Origin: Bog-756 sp963718405
GTDB taxonomy: Bacteria; Actinomycetota; Acidimicrobiia; Acidimicrobiales; RAAP-2
Assembly (NCBI GenBank): GCA_963718405.1
Contig: CAVQYZ010000002.1
Span: forward strand, 124,001-188,000
Direction: 5' to 3'
DNA: 64,000 nucleotides
The stretch's first letter is position 1. Each line of letters starts with the position of its first letter. Shown here in pieces: positions 57,583 through 64,000 of this stretch. A program made the translations under genes and the position numbers. The notes beneath the pieces are model-generated. The model saw nothing but the letters and a program-made list of their open reading frames with translations. It was not told where the DNA came from and searched no databases.

Positions 57583-59849
57583 GCCGGGGGAGGGGGAGGC
57601 GGAGGCCACGGCGACTGCTTCGGCCAATGGTTCGGAGCAGGCTGAGCCGGAATGGGCGAAGGGGAATTCGGCCAGTGCTCGGCAGGTGGAGGCGGCCATG
57701 GCGTTGGCCGGCCGTCACTGCCTGTCGGGGTCGGATCGGCAGGCTGGGTGGCACCGGACTCGTCGCTGGCGCGGTTGGCCCCGGCATCGGCTGGAGCCTC
57801 GCTTGACGGCGTCGGGTCGCCACTCAGATCGGCGAGGGCGTCGGCGGGGGCGGCGGAGGCCGTGCCTCCGTTTTGGGTCCCTGGTGGGCCGTCGACGTCG
57901 TCCGATCCCGTCGGTCCGTGCTGGGAGGCCACAAAGATGGGAGGCACGGTCTTCACGCCGTGCTCGTGGACAGGTCGTCCATAGGCCGTATCGACCAGGC
58001 GGCCTACTGTCTCCCCGTCGATGGTCTCTTCGTCCAGCAGGGCTCGGGCCACGGCGTCGAGCCCACCACGGTGGCGGGCCAGCGTCTCGAGGGCCCGCTG
58101 CTCCTGTGCCCGCAGGATGATCTCCACCTCGTCGTCGATCACCTGGCTGGTGTGCTCGGAGTAGTCGCGGGTGTGCATGAGGTCCTCACCCAGGAACACC
58201 TGCCCCTGAGATCCCCAGGCCATGGGGCCGATCTTGTCGCTCATACCCCACTCGCGGACCATCTTGCGAGCCAGCTCGGTGTTGCCGACCAGGTCGTTAC
58301 TGGCGCCGGTGGAGAGGTCGCCGTAGACCAACAGCTCGGCGGCCCGGCCACCCATGCGGACGGCCAGCGAGTCTTCGATGTGCTGGCGGGGGTGGATGTG
58401 CCGCTCTTCCATGGGGAGCTGCATGGTCACCCCGAGGGCCATGCCGGTGGGGAGGATGGTGACCTTGTGCACCGGGTCGGCGTCAGGCAGCACGTAGGCC
58501 AGTACGGCATGGCCGCCCTCGTGGAAGGCCACCCGCTCCTTCTCCGCTCCCGACAGCACCAGGCTCTCGCGCCGCTGTCCCATGAGGACCCGGTCCCGCG
58601 AAGCCTCGAAGTCGACGTTCTGGATGACCTTGGCGCCTCGACGTACCGCGTGCAGGGCAGCCTCGTTGACCAGGTTGGCCAGGTCGGCACCGCTCATGCC
58701 CGGGGTCCCGCGGGCCACGGTGCCGAGGTCGACGCTGGGGTCGACCCGCTTGTCCTTGCAGTGCACCTGGAGGATGGGCAGGCGCTCGTCCAGGTCGGGC
58801 AGGGGCACGACGATCTGGCGGTCGAACCGGCCGGGGCGCAGGATGGCAGCGTCAAGGATGTCGGGCCGGTTGGTGGCCGCCATGACCACGATCCCCTCGG
58901 TGGGGTCGAAGCCGTCCATCTCCGAGAGCATCTGGTTGAGGGTCTGCTCGCGCTCGTCATGGCCACCGCCGAGACCGGCCCCGCGCTTGCGGCCGATGGA
59001 GTCGATCTCGTCGATGAAGACAATGGCCGGCGCCTGCTTGCGGGCGGTGGCGAACAGGTCGCGGACCCGGCTGGCGCCCACCCCGACGAACATCTCCATG
59101 AAGTCCGATCCGCTGACCGACATGAAGGGCACCCCGGCCTCGCCGGCGACGGCCCGGGCCAGGAGGGTCTTGCCGGTGCCCGGAGGCCCGACCAGGAGGA
59201 TCCCCTTGGGGATCCGCGCCCCGATGTCCTTGAACCGGGCCGGGGTCTTCAGGAAGTCCACCACTTCGCTGATCTCGAGTTTGACCCCGTCGTAGCCGGC
59301 GACGTCGTCGAAGGTGGTCGAGGGACGCTCGGTGGAGTAGAGCTTGGCCTTGGATCGGCCGATGGACATGATGCTTCCCATTTGACCCTGCGCCTTTCGG
59401 CTGATGTAGAAGAAGATGCCACCGATGATGGCGAACGGAAGGACCCACTCGATCAGGATCCCGAGCAGCGGGTTGGAAGCGCCTGAGACCAGCTTGTAGT
59501 TGGGTCCGAGCGGCTTCAGGGCGTTCAACAGCGAGTCGGTGACCGGGTTGGGCCCGTTGACCGTGTACGTGGCGCCATCGGACAGGGAACCGGTGATCAC
59601 ACCGGTGCTCTGGTCGACCGTGGCGTTCTTGATCTGGTGACTCGAGATGTCGCTGAGGAAGTTGTTGTACGTGAGCGAGTTGGTGCTGGACTTGTGCACC
59701 AGCCCCGGCACGATGAGAACGGCCAGGATGGCCACCACGATGACCATGTAGATGACCATGCGGTTCTTGTTCTGGCCGGGGGGCACGTCCTGCCCGGGGC
59801 CACCCGTGCCCGGAGGGCCGGCGGGCACGTTGGGGTTTGGCGGAGTCAC
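57573..59849 (-). CDS. ftsH: ATP-dependent zinc metalloprotease FtsH
   Basis: 758 residues from the GTG at 59849. Two membrane helices (about 31-50 and 129-148) flank an extracytoplasmic region; then the AAA domain (GPPGTGKT 221-228, IVFIDEID 276-283, second region of homology ATNRPDILDAAILRPGRFDR) and the M41 peptidase with AFHEGGHAVLAYV (zinc His443 and His447, Glu444). The middle residues GG replace the usual AG, which keeps HExxH. A Pro/Trp-rich tail of about 110 residues after the peptidase is longer than usual. It degrades membrane and soluble substrates. TAGCAT lies six bases upstream, so probably leaderless. Confidence 0.95.
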   Translation of the reverse strand: MTPPNPNVPAGPPGTGGPGQDVPPGQNKNRMVIYMVIVVAILAVLIVPGLVHKSSTNSLTYNNFLSDISSHQIKNATVDQSTGVITGSLSDGATYTVNGPNPVTDSLLNALKPLGPNYKLVSGASNPLLGILIEWVLPFAIIGGIFFYISRKAQGQMGSIMSIGRSKAKLYSTERPSTTFDDVAGYDGVKLEISEVVDFLKTPARFKDIGARIPKGILLVGPPGTGKTLLARAVAGEAGVPFMSVSGSDFMEMFVGVGASRVRDLFATARKQAPAIVFIDEIDSIGRKRGAGLGGGHDEREQTLNQMLSEMDGFDPTEGIVVMAATNRPDILDAAILRPGRFDRQIVVPLPDLDERLPILQVHCKDKRVDPSVDLGTVARGTPGMSGADLANLVNEAALHAVRRGAKVIQNVDFEASRDRVLMGQRRESLVLSGAEKERVAFHEGGHAVLAYVLPDADPVHKVTILPTGMALGVTMQLPMEERHIHPRQHIEDSLAVRMGGRAAELLVYGDLSTGASNDLVGNTELARKMVREWGMSDKIGPMAWGSQGQVFLGEDLMHTRDYSEHTSQVIDDEVEIILRAQEQRALETLARHRGGLDAVARALLDEETIDGETVGRLVDTAYGRPVHEHGVKTVPPIFVASQHGPTGSDDVDGPPGTQNGGTASAAPADALADLSGDPTPSSEAPADAGANRASDESGATQPADPTPTGSDGRPTPWPPPPAEHWPNSPSPIPAQPAPNHWPKQSPWPPPPPPPASR

Positions 59850-59855
59850 CTCATC

Positions 59856-59861
59856 ATGCTA
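59856..59861 (-). promoter_or_regulatory. Candidate -10 element, leaderless ftsH
   Basis: TAGCAT on the minus strand, six bases before the GTG at 59849. Confidence 0.5.
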
Positions 59862-59986
59862 TTCGCGCCGGCCGCTGTCCGAGGCATCGGGGCCCGGTGG
59901 GGCGGCCCCGCCTCCTCCAGGCTGGATCCGATCGGTATCGTGGGGGAGTGATCGACCGGTCCGAACAGGGTGCGGACCAGGCCGCC

Positions 59987-60034
59987 ACCGCCGACGGCTC
60001 CCTGGCCGGAACCGCCGACGGCTCCCTGGCCGGG
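59987..60034 (+). repeat. 24-bp direct repeat before the CPBP protease
   Basis: accgccgacggctccctggccgga twice (59987-60010, 60011-60034, one change), with a partial third. In one frame it would encode ADGSLAGT repeats. Confidence 0.88.
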
Positions 60035-60119
60035 ACAGCCGCCAACCCTCTTGTAGGCCGGCCGGCGCCGGGACGCCGTCCTCCTGGGGTCCCGAAACCC
60101 ACTCCGGGCCGCATCGACC

Positions 60120-61025
60120 GTGGCCAGGGCGGCAGGGGTGGCGAGAGCGGCGATCCCCTCAGCCCCGGCCCCGGCCCCGACCCCAGTCAGCCCCGCCGAC
60201 TCCAGCCCCAGCCCCGGCCGGCGGGACATCCCCCTCAACGTTCAACTCGAGGCCGGGGCCGCTCCGACCTCGTCGGCGGCGTGGACCTGGCTGCTCTTCT
60301 TCGCCCTGGGGTTCCTGGTGGGCCAGATCGTGGCCGAGATCCTGGCCGTCGCCGCTGCGGCCATCGCCGGCGATTCCACGTCCCTCAGCGCCATCGCCAA
60401 ACTCAGCGAGCCGCCGACCTGGTACGTCGTCTCGACACTGATCGGGCTGTGGTCGGGATTCTTCGGCGCGGCCTGGGCCTCCTCGTGGGCCCGGGGGACC
60501 CACGACATCGTTCGGGACATGGGCCTGCGGTTCCGTTGGATCGACGTGCTGGGTGTGCCCATCGGTGTGGCCGGTCAGTTTCTGGTGGCGCTGCTGTACA
60601 TCCCCATCTCCCAGCACGTCAACAACTTCAACCAGCGTTTCGACGCCCCCAGCCAGCGGCTCACCGGCTCCTCCCACGGCAGTGGCTATGTGGTGATCGC
60701 CCTGTGCACCGTGGTGGGCGCCCCGTTCTTCGAGGAGCTGTTCTTCCGGGGGGTCCTGCTCCGGGCGCTGGTCCGGCTGTTCGGGAGGTTGGGTCGCCGG
60801 ATCGGACCGGTACTGGCCATCACGGTGTGCGGGCTGGTGTTCAGCCTCTTTCACTTCGAGGCCCTGCAATTCGCCGGACTGGCCCTGTTCGGGATCATTC
60901 TGGCCCTGGTCTCCTACCGCACCGGACGCCTGGGCATGAACATGGTGGCCCACGCGGCGTTCAACCTGACCGCCCTGACCGCAGTGGTGATACCGCTGGC
61001 CCTGGGCTCCCGGGTGCTCCTCTGA
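60120..61025 (+). CDS. CPBP-family intramembrane metalloprotease
   Basis: 301 residues from a GTG at 60120, with about six membrane helices. The CAAX-protease-like motifs are PFFEELFFRGVLLRAL (EExxxR), VFSLFHFE (second metal His) and NMVAHAAFN (third). Such enzymes cleave within the membrane; actinobacterial members have unknown targets. The N-terminal 40 residues are Ala/Pro-rich and unreliable: another frame from a GTG at 59948 reads a cleaner Ala/Gly/Asp repeat and could join near 60170-60220 if one base is wrong. The next gene's ATG follows its stop by one base. Confidence 0.87.
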   Translation: MARAAGVARAAIPSAPAPAPTPVSPADSSPSPGRRDIPLNVQLEAGAAPTSSAAWTWLLFFALGFLVGQIVAEILAVAAAAIAGDSTSLSAIAKLSEPPTWYVVSTLIGLWSGFFGAAWASSWARGTHDIVRDMGLRFRWIDVLGVPIGVAGQFLVALLYIPISQHVNNFNQRFDAPSQRLTGSSHGSGYVVIALCTVVGAPFFEELFFRGVLLRALVRLFGRLGRRIGPVLAITVCGLVFSLFHFEALQFAGLALFGIILALVSYRTGRLGMNMVAHAAFNLTALTAVVIPLALGSRVLL

Positions 61026-61026
61026 G

Positions 61027-63510
61027 ATGACCGCCCCCGTCGACGTCGTCCGGGTGGGCCCGGAGCCCGCCCAACCCGGTCCGGCACCGGATCAAGCGGC
61101 CCCGCCGTTCCTCCATCGGTTCACCCGACGGTCGTCGTGGCCGGCGTGGGCCAACTTCGCCGTGGTGGCCGGGATCACCTTGGTGGCCCTCAGCCAACTG
61201 CACCCGAACCTGCTCCTGCAGAACACCACCACCGCCGGCGGCGACACCGGGGCCCACGTGATGCTGCCGTACTACATGGAGCACAGCCTCCTGCCCCACG
61301 GCCAGCTGACCGGGTGGGACCCGGCCTGGTACGACGGCTTCCCCCTGTACACCTTCTACTTCCCGCTCCCGGCCTTCTTCACCGTGCTGTTCAACGCCGT
61401 GGTCAACTACAACGTGGCCTTCAAGTTGGTCACGGTGCTGGGCACCCTCACCCTGCCGGTGTGCGCCTGGGCTTTCGGGAAAATGGCCGGGCTGCGGAAC
61501 CCCGGCCCCGGATGCCTGGCCGCAGCCATGCTGCCGTTCCTCTTCGAGCCGAGCTTCACCATCTACGGCGGCAACATCCTGTCCACCATGGCCGGGGAGT
61601 TCTCCTACTCCCTCAGCGTGTCGTTCGCCATGCTCTTCCTCGGGGTGGTGGCCCTGGGCCTGCGCACCGGCCGGTACCGGATTCTGGCCGCCGTGCTGTT
61701 CGCCGCCACCCTCCTGTGCCATCTGATCCCGGCCATCTTCGCCGGGGTGGGCGCCGTGGTGTGGGTGCTGCTCGACGCCGATCTGCGCCGCGGGCTGCAC
61801 CGGGGGGTCCGCAACAGCCTGGCCCGTCGCCGGTGGGTGCGGCGCCTGTGGTGGGGCGTGGTGGTCGGGGCCATCGGGATCGGCCTCACGGCGTTCTGGC
61901 TGGTCCCGTTCGCCACCACACAGGCCTACACCACCAATATGGGTTGGACCAACGTCGAGGGCTTCCCCCACCTGCTGGCCCCGGCCTCGGCCCGGTGGGT
62001 GGTGGTGTGCGTGGTCATCGGGGTGGTGGCCATGATCCTGCGCCGCAACCGGGTGGCCCTGTTCATAGCAGCCATGGGCGCCTTCTCGGCGGCAGCCATC
62101 TGCCTTGACCCCCAGGGGAAGTTGTACAACGTCCGGTTCCTCCCGCTGTGGTTCCTGTGCATGTACCTGATGGCGGGCTACGCCCTGTTCGAGTGCGTGG
62201 CCGGTGTGGCCCGGTGGAACCGGCGGCGGCGCCTCGATCTGTGGGTGGGCGTCATCCGCCAACGGCTGACGGTGGTGGCCGGGATGCCGTGGCAGCCCGG
62301 CATGCGGATCAGCCGGCACCGCCGACCCCGGCCGTCGGGGAACCCTCCGGGGTCCGTGGTGGGGCCGATCATCGCCCTGGCGGCGGCGTGCCTGGTGGTG
62401 GTGCCACCCCTGGTGCTGCCGGCCCAGACCATGAGCGCCATCGGGATCACGGTGGGGGCCAACCAGCCCAGCGCCTGGGCCGACTGGAACTACACCGGCT
62501 ACGAGGGCAAGCCCGACTTCCCCGAGTACAAGGCGGTGATCAAGATGATGGCCAAGGTCGGCACGGCCCAGGGGTGCGGGCGGGCCATGTGGGAGTACGA
62601 CCCGTCCCTCAACCGGTTCGGCACCACCATGGCGCTGATGCTGCTGCCGTACTGGACCAACGGTTGCGTCGATTCGATGGAGGGCCTCCTCTTCGAGTCG
62701 TCGGCCAGCACGCCGTACCACTTCATCAACCAGAACGAGCTGTCGGTCAACCCCTCCGACGCCGTCAACAGCAGCGATTTCGAGTACCTGGGACTGAACA
62801 TCCCCCTCGGCATCCAGCACCTCCAGCTACTCGGGGTGCGCTACTTCCTGGCCTCGTCGGCCACCGTGGAGGCCGCCGCGGCCCAGGATCCCAACCTGAC
62901 CCAGGTGGCCTCCTCGGGACCGTGGGACACCAGCTACAACGGCCAGACCCTGCACACCACGTGGAAGGTCTACAAGATCGGTGACTCGTCGATCATCAAG
63001 CCCCTGACCGACCAGCCTGTGGTGTGGACCGGGGTCAAGCCGGCCCAGACCACCTGGTTGAAGCCTTCGGCCACCTGGTACGACACCCCGTCCGAGTGGA
63101 ACGTGGTCCCCGCCGCCGGAGGGCCGGCCAACTGGGCCCGGGTGCCGACCACCGACGTCGATCCCAAGGCGGTGCCCGAGCCGGCCACCACGGTGTCGAA
63201 CATCACCCAGACCGACAGCTCGGTCTCCTTCCACGTGAGCCGGACCGGCACACCGGTGGAGGTCAAGATCTCCTACTTCCCCAACTGGCAGGCCAGCGGG
63301 GCCGAGGGTCCCTGGCGGGTGGCCCCCAACCTGATGGTGGTGGTGCCGACCAGCCACCAGGTGACCCTGACCTACGGCAGCACCGGGTCCGACAAGGTCG
63401 GAGAGCTCATGACCCTGGCCGCCGTGGTGGCCATCGTGGCCCTGTTCATTGGGGGTCGGCGGGCCCGGCGCCGGCGGACCCGCTCCGGCGTCGCCGACGT
63501 CAGGTCCTGA
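61027..63510 (+). CDS. Large polytopic membrane protein, PTPS-related/YfhO-like
   Basis: 827 residues. One helix near 42-60 is followed by an extracytoplasmic loop with GGDTGAHVMLPYYMEHSLLP, GWDPAWYDGFPLYTFYFPLP, the family hallmark of GT-C-like membrane proteins (pfam 6-pyruvoyl-tetrahydropterin synthase-related; YfhO). About nine more helices run to about residue 480, then 310 extracytoplasmic residues with VRYFLASSATVEAAAA and SYFPNWQASG, and a final helix (LMTLAAVVAIVALFIGG). The layout suggests transfer of sugar from a lipid carrier outside the membrane; donor and acceptor unknown. Confidence 0.85.
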   Translation: MTAPVDVVRVGPEPAQPGPAPDQAAPPFLHRFTRRSSWPAWANFAVVAGITLVALSQLHPNLLLQNTTTAGGDTGAHVMLPYYMEHSLLPHGQLTGWDPAWYDGFPLYTFYFPLPAFFTVLFNAVVNYNVAFKLVTVLGTLTLPVCAWAFGKMAGLRNPGPGCLAAAMLPFLFEPSFTIYGGNILSTMAGEFSYSLSVSFAMLFLGVVALGLRTGRYRILAAVLFAATLLCHLIPAIFAGVGAVVWVLLDADLRRGLHRGVRNSLARRRWVRRLWWGVVVGAIGIGLTAFWLVPFATTQAYTTNMGWTNVEGFPHLLAPASARWVVVCVVIGVVAMILRRNRVALFIAAMGAFSAAAICLDPQGKLYNVRFLPLWFLCMYLMAGYALFECVAGVARWNRRRRLDLWVGVIRQRLTVVAGMPWQPGMRISRHRRPRPSGNPPGSVVGPIIALAAACLVVVPPLVLPAQTMSAIGITVGANQPSAWADWNYTGYEGKPDFPEYKAVIKMMAKVGTAQGCGRAMWEYDPSLNRFGTTMALMLLPYWTNGCVDSMEGLLFESSASTPYHFINQNELSVNPSDAVNSSDFEYLGLNIPLGIQHLQLLGVRYFLASSATVEAAAAQDPNLTQVASSGPWDTSYNGQTLHTTWKVYKIGDSSIIKPLTDQPVVWTGVKPAQTTWLKPSATWYDTPSEWNVVPAAGGPANWARVPTTDVDPKAVPEPATTVSNITQTDSSVSFHVSRTGTPVEVKISYFPNWQASGAEGPWRVAPNLMVVVPTSHQVTLTYGSTGSDKVGELMTLAAVVAIVALFIGGRRARRRRTRSGVADVRS

Positions 63511-63522
63511 CGGGGGCCGGTG

Positions 63523-64000
63523 GTGGCCCGGACGCTCGGGATGTTCCCGCTGTCCACCGTGCTCTTCCCGCACGCCTCGCTTCCGCTGCATGTGTTCGAG
63601 GAGCGGTACCGGGCCCTGATGGCCGACTGCCTGGCCGGGGACGGGGAGTTCGGCGTGGTCCTCATCTCCCGCGGCTCCGAGGTCGGGGGCGGGGATCAGC
63701 GGGTCGAGGTGGGCACGGTGGCCCGGCTCACCGAGGTGGCCGGGTTGGATGACGGCCGGATGCTGGTGATGAGCCAGGGGAGGGGGCGGATCCTGATCGA
63801 GCGGTGGCTGGACGACGACCCGTACCCCCGGGCCGTGGTCGAAGAGCTGGTGGAAGTGCTCCCCGGCGACCCCGGCGACCCCGGCATCGCCGCTCCCGCC
63901 CTCACGGCGGCGGAGGCCGCGCTACGTAGATTGCGGTCCCTCCTCTCCGAGCTGGGGGAGGTTCCGGCCCTGGCTCACGATCTCGACATCGGCGGTGACC
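63523..64000 (+). CDS. Lon N-terminal (LON/PUA-like) domain protein, 3-prime end outside window
   Basis: At least 159 residues, cut by the window end. It reads LGMFPLSTVLFPHASLPLHV, FEERYRALMADCLAGDGEFG, VVLISRGSEVGGGDQRVEVG, TVARLTEVAGLDDGRMLVMS, QGRGRILIERWLDDDPYPRA, the substrate-binding domain of Lon without the ATPase so far. Stand-alone copies are common in actinobacteria, near transcription or envelope genes; probably a protein-binding adaptor. The start could be GTG 63520, GTG 63523 or ATG 63541. A ggcgacccc repeat lies at 63866-63884. Confidence 0.85.
   Translation, partial: MARTLGMFPLSTVLFPHASLPLHVFEERYRALMADCLAGDGEFGVVLISRGSEVGGGDQRVEVGTVARLTEVAGLDDGRMLVMSQGRGRILIERWLDDDPYPRAVVEELVEVLPGDPGDPGIAAPALTAAEAALRRLRSLLSELGEVPALAHDLDIGGD

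Overview
The window is a high-GC (roughly 70 percent by eye) bacterial chromosome segment, densely coded on both strands, with no rRNA, tRNA, CRISPR array, insertion sequence or phage genes that I could see. The gene set points to Actinomycetota: coenzyme F420 biosynthesis (cofD, cofE), a DUF222/HNH (13E12-type) protein, DUF2510, DUF2277 and DUF5719 proteins, a thiol-transferase-like DinB protein, many GTG starts, and many start codons placed 6-8 bases behind a -10-like hexamer with no ribosome binding site, as in leaderless transcripts. Within the phylum, an Acidimicrobiia-like lineage is my inference only.

Layout. 1-8.5 kb: small metabolic and hypothetical genes (SDR fragment, SnoaL-like, inositol-phosphatase family, DinB, three GNAT or NYN-type genes, alpha/beta hydrolase, crotonase, DUF2510, DUF302). 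8.7-17 kb: a membrane protein, cobalamin-dependent methionine synthase, cob(I)alamin adenosyltransferase, leucyl aminopeptidase and gpsA. 17-21.6 kb: a divergent pair (conserved hypothetical and HNH/DUF222) with matching 15-bp repeat tracts, a membrane protein and a nitroreductase. 22-30 kb: rhodanese-ThiF protein, methylmalonyl-CoA mutase large subunit, M20 amidohydrolase, acyl-CoA carboxylase alpha chain and, divergently, biotin ligase. 30-49 kb: an envelope-polysaccharide region making dTDP-deoxysugars, UDP-glucuronate/xylose and GDP-mannose-type precursors, with two GT2 and three consecutive GT4 glycosyltransferases, interrupted by a DEAD-box helicase, an FKBP isomerase and cofED. 49-54.5 kb: a large GT2-membrane fusion protein and a DUF5719 protein. 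54.5-64 kb: lipoprotein, DJ-1/PfpI protein, universal stress protein, FtsH, CPBP protease, a large membrane protein and the start of a Lon-N-domain protein.

How the genes fit together. Adenosyltransferase, methylmalonyl-CoA mutase, acyl-CoA carboxylase and biotin ligase form a propionyl-CoA to succinyl-CoA theme, with B12 shared by MetH. The sugar-nucleotide enzymes plausibly feed the linked glycosyltransferases.

Two window-wide signals stand out. First, many gene ends or starts sit inside short tandem repeats (11-23 bp), often with the stop or start codon inside the repeated unit; in one case the entire space between two convergent genes is a five-copy 20-bp array. Second, at least ten genes carry single-base frameshifts, many inside repeat tracts where one unit is one base too long or too short. 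Residual sequencing error explains the frameshifts most simply, but the boundary arrays themselves look real and deserve comparison with relatives.
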